A stretch of 64,000 nucleotides of DNA from Paractinoplanes rishiriensis (GCF_016862375.1 NZ_BOMV01000039.1:186001-250000), one strand, 5' to 3'; positions 8,077 through 27,042 are shown, numbered from the stretch's first letter. Notes: generated from the letters alone by a model not told the origin. Numbers and translations: made by a program.

Positions 8077-8501
8077 CAGCTTTCACCCACTTCGCGCGTC
8101 ACGATGCGGCACTTCATCGGGAGCTTGTGGATCGCGCGGCGCATCGCCTCGCGCGCGATCGTCTCGTTCGGGAACGACATCTCGAAGAGAATGCGGCCCG
8201 GCTTGACGTTCGCCACCCACCACTCGGGAGAACCCTTACCGGAACCCATCCGGGTTTCGGCCGGCTTCTTGGTCAGGGCCTGGTCCGGGAAGATCGAGAT
8301 CCAGACCTTGCCGCCACGCTTGATGTGGCGGGTCATGGCGATACGAGCCGACTCGATCTGCCGGTTGGTCACGTACGCGGGCTCCAGAGCCTGGATCCCG
8401 AACTCGCCGAAGACGACCCGGTTGCCGCCCTTGGACGCGCCGTGGCGGTCCGGGTGGTGCGGCTTGCGGAAGCCCTTCGGGGGCTTACGCGGCATCAGCA
8501 T
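8076..8501 (-). CDS. rplP: 50S ribosomal protein L16
   Basis: Large-subunit protein beside the A-site and the peptidyl transferase centre, and the contact point of evernimicin- and avilamycin-type antibiotics. The product is 141 aa, opening MLMPRKPPKGFRKPHHPDR, with the conserved GRIWISIFPDQ-like segment (here GKVWISIFPDQALTKKPAETR). An internal ATG two codons downstream is possible, but the MLxPRK form is usual for the family. It lies three bases after rpsC. Confidence 0.97.
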   Translation of the reverse strand: MLMPRKPPKGFRKPHHPDRHGASKGGNRVVFGEFGIQALEPAYVTNRQIESARIAMTRHIKRGGKVWISIFPDQALTKKPAETRMGSGKGSPEWWVANVKPGRILFEMSFPNETIAREAMRRAIHKLPMKCRIVTREVGES

Positions 8502-8504
8502 GGG

Positions 8505-9359
8505 TCAGCCCTCCTGCTGCGTTTCAGAGGTGGCCGGCGCCGCGGTGACCGCAGCGTCGGGCACCGACTCACCGGTCGGGGTGTCGGTCCGGGCCTGGGC
8601 GGCCGCGCGGCCGGCCTCGGTGCCGCCCGCGGTCGTGCCGGACGAGCCGGAACGGCCACGGCGCGGACGCTCGGGACGGTCACCACGATCGCGGCGCGGA
8701 CGAGCCGGCGCCTCGGTGACAACCTCACGACCCGGCACGGCGTCGCCCTTGTAGATCCAGACCTTCACGCCGATGCGGCCGAACGTGGTACGCGCCTCGA
8801 AGAAGCCGTACTCGATGTTGGCCCGCAGCGTGTGCAGCGGAACGCGACCCTCACGGTAGAACTCGGTGCGGCCCATCCCGGCACCGCCGAGAAGGCCGGA
8901 CACCTGCACCCGGATGCCCTTGCAGATCGGGTTCTTCATGGCCGACTGGATGGCCTTGCGCATCGCCCGCCGGAAGCTGACCCGGGAGGACAGCTGCTCG
9001 GCGACGCCCTGCGCCACCAGCTGAGCGTCCGACTCGGGGCTCTTCACCTCGAGGATGTTCAGCTGGACCTGCTTGCCGGTGAGCTTCTCCAGCTCGCCGC
9101 GGATCCGGTCGGCCTCCGCGCCCTTGCGGCCGATGACGATGCCCGGCCGGGCGGTGTGGATGTCAACGCGGACCCGGTCCCGGGTGCGCTCGATGTCCAC
9201 CTTGGAGATGCCGGCGCGCTCCAGGCCCTTGGACATCATCCGGCGGATCTTGACGTCCTCGCCGATGTAGTCCTTGTAGAGCTTGTCCGCGAACCAGCGG
9301 CTCTTCCAGTCGGTGGAGATGCCGAGGCGGAACCCGGTGGGGTGAACCTTCTGACCCAT
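8505..9359 (-). CDS. rpsC: 30S ribosomal protein S3
   Basis: Small-subunit head protein at the mRNA entry tunnel. The product is 284 aa, opening MGQKVHPTGFRLGISTDWKS, with an N-terminal KH domain (VIGRKGAEADRIRGELEKLTG) and a C-terminal S3 domain ending at about residue 210. The last 70 residues form an Arg/Pro/Gly- then Ala/Thr-rich tail absent from E. coli S3. Such tails are common in actinobacteria. The ATG overlaps the rplV stop (TAATG). Confidence 0.97.
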   Translation of the reverse strand: MGQKVHPTGFRLGISTDWKSRWFADKLYKDYIGEDVKIRRMMSKGLERAGISKVDIERTRDRVRVDIHTARPGIVIGRKGAEADRIRGELEKLTGKQVQLNILEVKSPESDAQLVAQGVAEQLSSRVSFRRAMRKAIQSAMKNPICKGIRVQVSGLLGGAGMGRTEFYREGRVPLHTLRANIEYGFFEARTTFGRIGVKVWIYKGDAVPGREVVTEAPARPRRDRGDRPERPRRGRSGSSGTTAGGTEAGRAAAQARTDTPTGESVPDAAVTAAPATSETQQEG

Positions 9360-9832
9360 TACTCGGCACCCTCCGTGCTGTTCTGGGACTCGGCCTTGTC
9401 GGCCTGCTTCGGCTCAGCGGCCTTGGTGGCCTTCTTCGCCGGCGCGGCCTTCTTCGCCGGGCGGGCCACCTGGACCGCCTCGACCGCGATGGTGATGTGA
9501 CAGGTGCGCTTGCGGATCCGGTACGCCCGGCCCTGCGCCCGCGGACGGAACCGCTTGAGCGTCGGGCCTTCGTCCACGAACGCCTCGCTCACGAGGAGCG
9601 CGTCGGGGTCCAGCCGCTCGTTGGTCTCCGCGTTCGCAATCGCGCTGGCGAGCACCTTGTAGACCTGCTCGCTCGCAGCCTGCGGCGCGAACTGCAGGAC
9701 GGTGAGCGCCTCCTTCGCGGGCAGACCGCGGACGAGGTTGACCACCCGGCGCGCCTTGTTCGGCGAGATGCGCACGTGCCGCGCAACCGCCCGCGCGCCC
9801 GGAAGCACCGGAGCGTCGCCCTTGACTGGCAT
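9359..9832 (-). CDS. rplV: 50S ribosomal protein L22
   Basis: Lines the nascent-peptide tunnel; its loop is a site of macrolide resistance mutations. The product is 157 aa. The core (ARHVRISPNKARRVVNLVRG, RFRPRAQGRAYRIRKRTCHI) is followed by an Ala/Lys-rich tail of about 35 residues containing PAKKAAPAKKATKAAEPKQ, a typical actinobacterial extension. It is preceded by 38 bp after rpsS and is coupled to rpsC. Confidence 0.97.
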   Translation of the reverse strand: MPVKGDAPVLPGARAVARHVRISPNKARRVVNLVRGLPAKEALTVLQFAPQAASEQVYKVLASAIANAETNERLDPDALLVSEAFVDEGPTLKRFRPRAQGRAYRIRKRTCHITIAVEAVQVARPAKKAAPAKKATKAAEPKQADKAESQNSTEGAE

Positions 9833-9870
9833 CGCTGTAGCTCCTTGATCCTCTAATCCGTGTGTCTGCT

Positions 9871-10152
9871 TTAGCGGCGACGGCTCTTGCGGTCGTCCTT
9901 CTCGTGACCCTTGAACGTGCGGGTCAGAGCGAACTCCCCGAGCTTGTGCCCGACCATGGCCTCGGTGATGAACACCGGGACGTGCTTGCGCCCGTCGTGC
10001 ACGGCGATCGTGTGCCCGAGCATGTCGGGAATGATCGTCGAGCGCCGCGACCAGGTCTTGATGACGTTCTTCGAGTTCTTCTCGTTCTGGACTTCCACCT
10101 TCTTGAGCAGGTGGTCGTCGACGAACGGGCCCTTCTTGAGGCTGCGAGGCAT
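9871..10152 (-). CDS. rpsS: 30S ribosomal protein S19
   Basis: Small-subunit head protein that binds with S13 and contacts the A-site tRNA. The product is 93 aa, opening MPRSLKKGPFVDDHLLKKVE, with the signature HVPVFITEAMVGHKLGEFALTRTFKGH. It lies 12 bp after rplB. Confidence 0.98.
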   Translation of the reverse strand: MPRSLKKGPFVDDHLLKKVEVQNEKNSKNVIKTWSRRSTIIPDMLGHTIAVHDGRKHVPVFITEAMVGHKLGEFALTRTFKGHEKDDRKSRRR

Positions 10153-10164
10153 CTTCTACTCCCG

Positions 10165-11004
10165 TTACCCGCGCTTGCGGGTCGCGTAGCGGCGGCGAAC
10201 GATCAGCTTGTCGCTCGGCTGGCCCTTGCGACGGGTACGGCCCTCAGGCTTACCCGCCGGGTTCACCGGGTGGCGACCACCGGAGGTCTTACCCTCACCA
10301 CCACCGTGCGGGTGGTCGATCGGGTTCATGGCGACACCACGGACGGTCGGGCGCTTGCCCTTCCACCGCATACGACCAGCCTTACCCCAGTTGATGTTCG
10401 ACTGGTCGGCGTTGCCGATCTCGCCGACCGTGGCGCGGCAGCGCACGTCGACGCGACGGATCTCGCCGGAGGGCATACGCAGCGTGGCGTACGCGCCCTC
10501 ACGGCCGAGCAGCTGGATGCCGACGCCGGCCGAGCGGGCCAGCTTGGCGCCACCGCCGGGACGAAGCTCCACACCGTGGATCGTCGTACCGACCGGGATG
10601 TTGCGCAGGGGCAGGTTGTTCCCCGGCTTGATGTCCGCGCCCGGGCCGGACTCGACGCGGTCGCCCTGCTTCAGGTCCTTCGGCGCGACGATGTAGCGCT
10701 TCTCGCCGTCGGCGTAGTGCAGCAGCGCGATCCGAGCGGTGCGGTTCGGGTCGTACTCGATGTGCGCGACCTTGGCCGGCACGCCGTCCTTGTCCACCCG
10801 CTTGAAGTCGATCAGCCGGTACTGCCGCTTGTGACCGCCGCCCTGGTGCCGGGTGGTGATCCGGCCGTGGACGTTGCGGCCGCCCTTCTTGGGCAGCGGA
10901 ACCAGCAGAGACTTCTCCGGCGTGGACCGGGTGATCTCGGCGAAGTCGGCGACGCTCGAGCCGCGACGGCCCGGCGTGGTCGGCTTGTACTTACGGATAG
11001 CCAT
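10165..11004 (-). CDS. rplB: 50S ribosomal protein L2
   Basis: Primary 23S rRNA-binding protein needed for subunit association and peptidyl transferase activity. The product is 279 aa, opening MAIRKYKPTTPGRRGSSVAD. The C-terminal hallmark VRGVAMNPIDHPHGGGEGKT, with the conserved His of the family, is intact. It lies 14 bp after rplW. Confidence 0.98.
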   Translation of the reverse strand: MAIRKYKPTTPGRRGSSVADFAEITRSTPEKSLLVPLPKKGGRNVHGRITTRHQGGGHKRQYRLIDFKRVDKDGVPAKVAHIEYDPNRTARIALLHYADGEKRYIVAPKDLKQGDRVESGPGADIKPGNNLPLRNIPVGTTIHGVELRPGGGAKLARSAGVGIQLLGREGAYATLRMPSGEIRRVDVRCRATVGEIGNADQSNINWGKAGRMRWKGKRPTVRGVAMNPIDHPHGGGEGKTSGGRHPVNPAGKPEGRTRRKGQPSDKLIVRRRYATRKRG

Positions 11005-11018
11005 TGTTTTACAACCCC

Positions 11019-11321
11019 TTAGCTGACCGGGCCGCCGAAGGCCTCGATACGGTCACCGTCAGCCAGCTTGACCATGGCGCGCTTGGTCGCCTTGCGCTGA
11101 CCGAAGCCGGTCCGGGTGCGCTTGCGCTTGCCCTCGCGGTTCGCGGTGTTCACGGTCAGCACCCGCACGTTGAAGATCTGCTGGATCGCGATCTTGATCT
11201 GGGTCTTGTTCGCGTCCGGGTCGACGAGGAACGTGTACCAGTTCTGGTCGAGAACGCTGTAGCTCTTCTCGGAGACCACGGGCGCGATGATGATGTCCCG
11301 CGGGTCGGCGATCGTGGTCAC
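11019..11321 (-). CDS. rplW: 50S ribosomal protein L23
   Basis: Peptide-exit protein that docks trigger factor and SRP. The product is 100 aa with DIIIAPVVSEKSYSVLD near the N-terminus and KRTRTGFGQRKATKRAMVKL at the C-terminal half. The start is GTG overlapping the rplD stop (GTGA), so it is translationally coupled to L4. Confidence 0.97.
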   Translation of the reverse strand: MTTIADPRDIIIAPVVSEKSYSVLDQNWYTFLVDPDANKTQIKIAIQQIFNVRVLTVNTANREGKRKRTRTGFGQRKATKRAMVKLADGDRIEAFGGPVS

Positions 11322-11965
11322 TTGTTCCCCTCCTCGGCCGCCGCGGGCGCACCCAGGAACTCGTCGAGCGCTTCCTTGGTGAAGACCACCACGTCGGCAA
11401 CCAGCACGTCGTACGTGTTGAGCTGGCCGGACTCGATGAGGTGCACGGTCGTCTCGTTGCGCAGCGACAGCCAGTTCAGCTCGTCGGTGCTGCTGAGCAC
11501 GACCAGGACCTTGGTCGAGTCGGTCGCCTTGCGCAGGGTCGCGACCGCGGCCTTGGTCGACGGCTTGTCGCCGCTGACGAACGCCTCGACCACGTGCACC
11601 CGGCCGTCGCGGGCCCGGTCCGAGAGGGCGCCACGCAGGGCGGCAGCCTTCATCTTCTTGGGGGTCCGCTGGCTGTAGTCGCGCGGCACCGGGCCGTGCA
11701 CCACGCCACCGCCGGTGAACTGCGGTGCCCGGATCGAGCCCTGGCGAGCCCGGCCGGTGCCCTTCTGCTTGTACGGCTTCTTGCCGCCGCCGGCGACCTC
11801 GCCCCGCGTCTTGGCCTTGTGCGTGCCCTGCCGCGCGGCGGCGAGCTGGGCGACGACGACCTGGTGCATCAGCGGGATGTTCGCCTGCACGTCGAAGACG
11901 TCGCCGGGCAGCTCGACCGAGCCGGCCTTGGCGCCCTCGACATTGATCACGTCAACCGTGCTCAC
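11318..11965 (-). CDS. rplD: 50S ribosomal protein L4
   Basis: Tunnel-lining protein, and in E. coli the autogenous repressor of the S10 operon. The product is 215 aa. The extended loop KTRGEVAGGGKKPYKQKGTG, followed by ARQGSIRAPQFTGGGVVHGP, is the macrolide-contacting segment. The start is GTG overlapping the rplC stop (GTGA). Confidence 0.97.
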   Translation of the reverse strand: MSTVDVINVEGAKAGSVELPGDVFDVQANIPLMHQVVVAQLAAARQGTHKAKTRGEVAGGGKKPYKQKGTGRARQGSIRAPQFTGGGVVHGPVPRDYSQRTPKKMKAAALRGALSDRARDGRVHVVEAFVSGDKPSTKAAVATLRKATDSTKVLVVLSSTDELNWLSLRNETTVHLIESGQLNTYDVLVADVVVFTKEALDEFLGAPAAAEEGNK

Positions 11966-12612
11966 TTGGCACCGCCCTTCTTGGCCGCGGTACGGACCAG
12001 GATCAGCGCGCCCTTGGGACCGGGCACAGCGCCCCGGACCAGCAGGATGTTGTTCTCGGTGTCCACCGCCTGCACGGTCAGGTTCTGCACGGTGTAGCGG
12101 CGGTTGCCCATCCGGCCGGCCATCCGGACGCCCTTGAAGACGCGACCCGGGGTGGCGCAGGCGCCGATGGAGCCGGGCGAGCGGTGCTTGCGCTCGACAC
12201 CGTGGCTGCTCTTGAGGCCGTGGAAGCCGTGCCGCTTCATGACACCGGCGTAGCCCTTGCCCTTGGTCTTACCGGTGACGTCGATCGGCGCACCGACCGC
12301 GAACGCCTCGACGGTGACCTCCTGGCCGAGCTCGTACTCGCCGGCGTCGGTGGTGCGCAGCTCCACGAGGTGGCGCCGCGGCGACACACCGGCCTTGGCG
12401 TAGTGGCCACTCTCCGGCTTGTTGACCTTGCGCGGGTCGATGGCGCCGTACGCCAACTGGACAGCCGAGTAGCCGTCCTTGTCATCGGTGCGGACCTGGG
12501 TCACGACGCACGGGCCGGCCTGAACCACGGTCACCGGGACGACCTTGTTGTTGTCCCAGACCTGAGTCATGCCGAGCTTGGCGCCCAGAATCCCCTTTAC
12601 TTGCCTGTCCAT
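11962..12612 (-). CDS. rplC: 50S ribosomal protein L3
   Basis: Early-assembly large-subunit protein whose loop reaches toward the peptidyl transferase centre. The product is 216 aa, opening MDRQVKGILGAKLGMTQVWD, with the signature KGFKGV-type region (here HGFHGLKSSHGVERKHRSPG, SIGACATPGRVFKGVRMAG). It lies 12 bp after rpsJ. Confidence 0.98.
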   Translation of the reverse strand: MDRQVKGILGAKLGMTQVWDNNKVVPVTVVQAGPCVVTQVRTDDKDGYSAVQLAYGAIDPRKVNKPESGHYAKAGVSPRRHLVELRTTDAGEYELGQEVTVEAFAVGAPIDVTGKTKGKGYAGVMKRHGFHGLKSSHGVERKHRSPGSIGACATPGRVFKGVRMAGRMGNRRYTVQNLTVQAVDTENNILLVRGAVPGPKGALILVRTAAKKGGAK

Positions 12613-12624
12613 TAGTCCGGATCC

Positions 12625-12933
12625 CTACAGCTTGATCTCGATGTCGACGCCAGCCGGCAGGTCGAGGCGCATGAGCGAGTCGACCGTCTTGGGAGTCGGG
12701 TCGATGATGTCGATCAGCCGCTTGTGCGTGCGCATCTCGAAGTGCTCGCGCGAGTCCTTGTACTTGTGCGGCGAACGGATCACGCAGAAACGGTTGATCT
12801 CCGTGGGCAGCGGCACCGGGCCCGCGACCTGCGCCCCGGTACGCGTCACCGTCTCGACGATCTTCCGCGCCGAGGAGTCGACGACCTCGTGGTCATAGGC
12901 CTTGAGCCGGATGCGGATCTTCTGTCCCGCCAT
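12625..12933 (-). CDS. rpsJ: 30S ribosomal protein S10 / NusE
   Basis: Small-subunit head protein, also the NusE antitermination factor that pairs with NusB and NusG. The product is 102 aa, opening [19 protein letters not shown], with [20 protein letters not shown] conserved. It is the first gene of the S10 operon. A 321-bp leader separates it from tuf and holds a motif shared with the rpsL leader (13017-13044) and a direct repeat (13109-13137). Confidence 0.98.
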
Positions 12934-13016
12934 GGTGGCTTCTGTTTCCTTCTCTCGATGCCGCTACGTGCGAAAGCGGTGGCTTCCGCATGCCCGCAGG
13001 ACGGTTGATCCTGCGT

Positions 13017-13044
13017 TGTCCGACCCCCGCGGTCGGGCGTGTCG
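13017..13044 (-). promoter_or_regulatory. 28-nt motif shared with the rpsL leader (copy 1, upstream of rpsJ)
   Basis: This 28-nt stretch is identical at 26 of 28 positions to 17783-17810 upstream of rpsL. On the plus strand both begin TGTCCG and end CCCGCGGTCGGGCGTGTCG, differing only at positions 7 and 9. The proximal edge is 83 nt upstream of the rpsJ start, against 91 nt for rpsL. In this copy CCGACC and GGTCGG could pair as a 6-bp hairpin, but the pairing is not preserved in the other copy, so primary sequence rather than RNA structure seems conserved. The role is unknown. Confidence 0.6.
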
Positions 13045-13108
13045 CGCCTCGTCTCAGAGAGCAGCTCTGTTCAGCAACTCGACCCACGGGGATCTGGAAT
13101 GCCTGGGC

Positions 13109-13137
13109 GGCCAGCAAACACTCGGGCCAGCAAACAC
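13109..13137. repeat. 13-bp direct repeat upstream of the S10 operon
   Basis: GGCCAGCAAACAC occurs twice, at 13109-13121 and 13125-13137, separated by three bases (16-bp period). It lies about 175-205 nt upstream of rpsJ in the tuf-rpsJ gap. The rest of this gap (12934-13254) has no credible open reading frame. The repeat could bind a regulator or be part of a leader RNA; nothing in the sequence decides between these. Confidence 0.6.
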
Positions 13138-13254
13138 GCCCCAGACACCCGGCGAGGGTGGCTGGCACCGTGAAGGCGCCAACCACCCCGCGCGGACGCA
13201 ACCTGACTAGTATGCCGGATCGACGCCGGCAATGCTAATCGGGGTCACCCGACC

Positions 13255-14448
<1,194 letters not shown>

Positions 14449-14527
14449 TGGTGTCCTCCTGTGGACTGTGTCTTTTCTTTCGCCCGGCACGCCCGATAAG
14501 GCGATGGGGACTCTGTCGACTGCTCGC

Positions 14528-14558
14528 GCGCGTGCGGTTCTCGACGAACCGCACGCGC
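14528..14558 (-). repeat. stem-loop in the fusA-tuf gap
   Basis: A perfect 13-bp inverted repeat (GCGCGTGCGGTTC and GAACCGCACGCGC) with a 5-nt loop lies about 80 nt upstream of tuf in the 212-bp fusA-tuf spacer. There is no U-tract. It may partially attenuate or protect the mRNA and so set tuf apart from fusA. This is inferred from structure and position. Confidence 0.55.
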
Positions 14559-14660
14559 CTCACCGCTCACACAAAGAGGAAAGCCCCCGCAGCCTTCACG
14601 GTGTTGATTTGGCTCACCTCCGGGTGCCCTCCGCTCCGCGCTTCGTTCCTCGCGCGATGC

Positions 14661-16757
<2,097 letters not shown>

Positions 16758-16844
16758 TTCAATCCCTACTTTTCTTCGTCGTCGTCTCTAGGACCGGTAC
16801 GACTTGCCTAGTGGCCCGGCGGGGAGCCGGGCCGGCAGCGGGTC

Positions 16845-17315
16845 TTACCAGCGGTAGTGCGCGAAGGCCTTGTTGGACTCCGCCATCTTGTGGGTGTCCT
16901 CGCGCCGCTTGACCGCAGCGCCAAGGCCGTTGCTGGCGTCGAGCAGCTCGTTCTGGAGGCGCTCGACCATCGTCTTCTCCCGGCGGGCCTTGGAGTACTG
17001 GACCAGCCAGCGCAGGCCGAGAGTGGTCTGCCGCGGGGTACGGACCTCGACCGGCACCTGGTAGGTCGCGCCACCGACACGGCGGCTGCGGACCTCGAGG
17101 GTCGGCTTCACGTTGTCCATCGCGCGCTTCAGCGTCACCACCGGGTCGGTTCCGCTCTTCTCCCGGCAACCCTCGAGCGCGCCGTACACGATGCGCTCGG
17201 CCAGCTGGCGCTTGCCGGCGATCAGGATCTTGTTGATCAGCTGAGTCACGAGCGGGGAGTTGTAAACCGGATCCGGAACCACGGGGTGGCGCGGAGCGGG
17301 GCCCTTACGCGGCAT
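16845..17315 (-). CDS. rpsG: 30S ribosomal protein S7
   Basis: Primary 16S rRNA-binding protein that nucleates the 30S head, and the str-operon repressor in E. coli. The product is 156 aa starting MPRKGPAPRHPVVPDPVYNS, one base after the rpsL stop. An upstream extension of 27 residues in frame overlaps rpsL and is rejected. The C-terminus KMAESNKAFAHYRW is the conserved family end. Confidence 0.97.
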   Translation of the reverse strand: MPRKGPAPRHPVVPDPVYNSPLVTQLINKILIAGKRQLAERIVYGALEGCREKSGTDPVVTLKRAMDNVKPTLEVRSRRVGGATYQVPVEVRTPRQTTLGLRWLVQYSKARREKTMVERLQNELLDASNGLGAAVKRREDTHKMAESNKAFAHYRW

Positions 17316-17316
17316 A

Positions 17317-17691
17317 TCAGCTCTTCTCCTTCTTCGCGCCGTAACGGCTGCGGGCCTGCTTGCGGTTGCGGACACCCTGGGTGTCCAGCGAACCACGGAC
17401 GATCTTGTAGCGGACGCCGGGCAGGTCCTTCACACGGCCACCACGCACGAGCACGATCGAGTGCTCCTGCAGGTTGTGGCCGACGCCCGGGATGTACGCC
17501 GTCACCTCGATCTGGCTGCTGAGCTTCACACGAGCGACCTTGCGCAGCGCGGAGTTCGGCTTCTTGGGGGTGGTGGTGTACACGCGCGTGCACACGCCGC
17601 GCCGCTGGGGACTTCCCTTCAGCGCCGGCGTCTTGGTCTTACTCGTCTTCGCCTGGCGGCCCTTGCGGACCAGCTGCTGGATCGTGGGCAC
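17317..17691 (-). CDS. rpsL: 30S ribosomal protein S12
   Basis: Decoding-centre protein of 124 aa, starting at a GTG (VPTIQQLVRKGRQAKTSKTK). The two streptomycin-relevant lysines are wild type: Lys43 in TPKKPNSALR and Lys88 in GRVKDLPG; the adjacent Asp89 is the residue methylthiolated in many bacteria. A longer frame starting at 17883 adds 64 non-conserved residues and is rejected. It is the first gene of the str operon with a 437-bp upstream non-coding region. Confidence 0.98.
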   Translation of the reverse strand: MPTIQQLVRKGRQAKTSKTKTPALKGSPQRRGVCTRVYTTTPKKPNSALRKVARVKLSSQIEVTAYIPGVGHNLQEHSIVLVRGGRVKDLPGVRYKIVRGSLDTQGVRNRKQARSRYGAKKEKS

Positions 17692-17782
17692 CGGGTTTCT
17701 CCGCTCCCTTCGGCCGCTTTCTTGATCGGCCGCACCGTCTTGTATGTCTCTGTGCGCCGTACGCTCCCCAAATATCGGAGAG

Positions 17783-17810
17783 TGTCCGGCACCCGCGGTC
17801 GGGCGTGTCG
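17783..17810 (-). promoter_or_regulatory. 28-nt motif shared with the rpsJ leader (copy 2, upstream of rpsL)
   Basis: This matches 13017-13044 at 26 of 28 positions, on the same strand and at nearly the same distance from the start codon (91 nt). The surrounding 437-bp gap (17692-18128) holds no convincing gene. It includes a TACACT hexamer at 18059-18064 (minus) that could be a distal -10 box, though no good -35 box is visible. The motif might be a promoter-proximal element, a leader RNA signal or a regulator site for coordinated ribosomal operons. Confidence 0.6.
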
Positions 17811-18128
17811 TCCGGCTCACGGTCCCGCCGCGCGTGATGTCACGCGCACCGGGTCTTGTCTGTGTCACCGCGATGAACGTCAACGCGGTGAAGCTCGGCG
17901 TGCTTTATGTACCCCGTCTCTAACGTTCGACTCGGGCGCACGCACGAGTTGCCCGGGCAAGCCCGGGCACGAGGGGAAAGAGTACCCACCACGAGCACCC
18001 AGGTCAAAATCGACAGGTTGCCGACGACCGGGCTGTCACGACGGATATCTCCGAGACAAGTGTACCGGGTGCCTCGCGGCGGTTTACCGCGGTGCCCCAA
18101 CCCGGCCGTCCGAAGCGCCGAGCGCCCC

Positions 18129-18584
18129 TCAGGACGACAGCTGCAGCATCAGTGCCAACGCCATCGACAGCGCCGCGATTCCCGCACCGGTGGCTCCACA
18201 GCAGATGCCCGCGATGGCCACGCCGTTGCCGGTGAACCGCACCTGGCCGGGCTGCACCGGGCGGCGGACCTGCCGGCGGGCGGCCACACCCACCACGATC
18301 GCTCCCCCGCCACCGAGCAGGCTGAGCACCGTGAACGCGCCGGCGGCCTGAGCGCCCCAGCCGGCGTCGGCGCCGAGAAGCCCGAAGCAGAACACCACCA
18401 CCGACACCAGGATCGATCCGATGCCGGCCAGCAGCGAGCCCACCGCCAGGCCCGACGTGATCGGCTCGACCCGCAGCTGGACCAGACCGAACTCGGTGCC
18501 CGGCACGGCCTCGACCCGCTCCGGCTGCCAGCTGTCGGCGGGCGACGTCGGCGGGACGGCCGGCGGGTACGGCTGCTGGGTCAT
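18129..18584 (-). CDS. DUF4190-like small membrane protein
   Basis: The product is 151 aa. A Pro-rich cytosolic N-terminus (MTQQPYPPAVPPTSPADSWQ) is followed by about three hydrophobic segments: residues 44-70, 83-103 and 120-148. The layout of a Pro-rich head, a Gly/Ala-rich pair of membrane segments and an internal GNGVAIAGICCG motif resembles DUF4190 proteins of actinobacteria, whose function is unknown. It is on the minus strand 42 bp after a similar small membrane protein, and upstream of the rpsL leader. The family call is tentative. Confidence 0.6.
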   Translation of the reverse strand: MTQQPYPPAVPPTSPADSWQPERVEAVPGTEFGLVQLRVEPITSGLAVGSLLAGIGSILVSVVVFCFGLLGADAGWGAQAAGAFTVLSLLGGGGAIVVGVAARRQVRRPVQPGQVRFTGNGVAIAGICCGATGAGIAALSMALALMLQLSS

Positions 18585-18626
18585 AGAGAAAGCATGTCAC
18601 CCGTACGGGCCGCGCGGCAGCCCGGC

Positions 18627-18977
18627 CTAGTCGGTGCCGGGGGCGAAGTCGGGGCCGGCCGGCGAGCTGGCCAGGTGGAGCAGGCCGGCGATCGAAGCCA
18701 CCACGAGCGTGGCCAGGGCCAGCACGATGCCGATCCAGGCCAGCCGGCGGCCGCGCCGGATCCACGCCCCGCCGGTCAGATAACCCCTGGCGGCGTACGC
18801 GTCCCGGGCCGCCTGCCGGGCCAGCACGAGTGCGATCGTGGCGGGAATCACACCGCCGACGAATGCCCCGGTCAGGAAGCCCACCAAGCCCAGAGCGAAG
18901 ACCGCCCGTGCCTTGGTGGAGCGCTCCGGGTCCGGATCCATCGGGTGGCGGGTAGGTGCCGCCGCGGGGACTGTCAC
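18627..18977 (-). CDS. small membrane protein, DUF4190-like
   Basis: The product is 116 aa from a GTG at 18977. Two hydrophobic segments (about residues 27-52 and 77-102) flank a basic loop (ARQAARDAYAARGYLTGGAW). It lies between rpoC and a related membrane protein and may be a diverged duplicate of it. No catalytic motif is seen. Translation could instead start at the internal ATG of MDPDPERS. The function is unknown. Confidence 0.55.
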   Translation of the reverse strand: MTVPAAAPTRHPMDPDPERSTKARAVFALGLVGFLTGAFVGGVIPATIALVLARQAARDAYAARGYLTGGAWIRRGRRLAWIGIVLALATLVVASIAGLLHLASSPAGPDFAPGTD

Positions 18978-19010
18978 CCGTCCATCCTAAGAACGCCGGC
19001 CTCAGAACGC

Positions 19011-19046
19011 CGGAGGGCGGCCGCGCCAGCGCGCGACCGCCCTCCG
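19011..19046 (-). terminator. stem-loop after rpoC
   Basis: A perfect 10-bp inverted repeat (CGGAGGGCGG and CCGCCCTCCG) with a GC-rich loop that can pair further (CGCGCCAGCGCG) lies 14 bp past the rpoC stop on the minus strand. The following bases (GCGTTCTGAGG) are only weakly U-rich, as is common for GC-rich actinobacterial terminators. It is placed correctly to end the rpoBC transcript. Confidence 0.65.
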
Positions 19047-19059
19047 AGCAACGAAACCG

Positions 19060-22950
<3,891 letters not shown>

Positions 22951-23030
22951 TTGGACTATCCCTCGTGTTTCGTTGCTCGGGTGAATTCAAGGCCGGCGGG
23001 TGCGGCCCCGGTCGCCCGGGGCCGCGTCCG

Positions 23031-26471
<3,441 letters not shown>

Positions 26472-26631
26472 GATGCGTCCTTCCGAGGACCGGTGCTGCT
26501 GATGCGGCTAGCAGCTGCGGTATGCAACTGTTTGCGTTGCCCTCGTTTTGTAGGCACTGTAACGAGCCCGCAGGAAGTCATCCGGGTGGATGTCCTGGCA
26601 GGGCTCAAGGCAGAAGGCAGCGCAAACTAGC

Positions 26632-26660
26632 AGTGTAGCCGCTCGGCTAACCGCTGTCCA
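26632..26660 (-). promoter_or_regulatory. housekeeping promoter of rpoBC
   Basis: On the minus strand TGGACA is followed after exactly 17 bp by TACACT, close to the consensus TTGACA-17-TANNNT for the principal sigma factor. Transcription would start near 26625, giving a leader of about 150 nt before the TTG start of rpoB. The 633-bp gap between rpoB and rplL also contains the rplJL terminator (27043-27080), so rpoBC is transcribed independently of rplJL. No other element is evident between 26661 and 27042. Confidence 0.7.
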
Positions 26661-27042
26661 GCCCACACCAGAGGGGGCCTGCGGAACAACCCCACGGCCT
26701 CTGGACTCCACCCCATTTGACCTGGGGCCTCCATGGAGCCAGTGCCTCGTGCGGGGCCGCTCGAACGCGGCGTATCTCCCTCGGGTGCCGTCTGCCGGAG
26801 GCCCGTTGACACCGGACCACCCACAGGGCGGCTGTCGCAAGCGCGGAAGACTTGCTGATGTCAGCGTGCCTGTCAGCGGACACTCAGTCAAGGGCTCCGC
26901 CGCGGGTCGGACTCGCGGCGGCGCCCAACGGGCGCGTCCTTGGGACCATACCCAATGAAATGACCGAATAATCGGGCTTTGCCGGTCGGGTGAACGACAC
27001 CCTCGGACACGGCTCCCACCAGGGACAATGCGGGCAAAAATA

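Noticed and set aside
14449..14490. 14-residue N-terminal extension of EF-Tu
   Set aside because: The GTG at 14448 has an ideal AGGAGG and gives the universal 397-aa protein.
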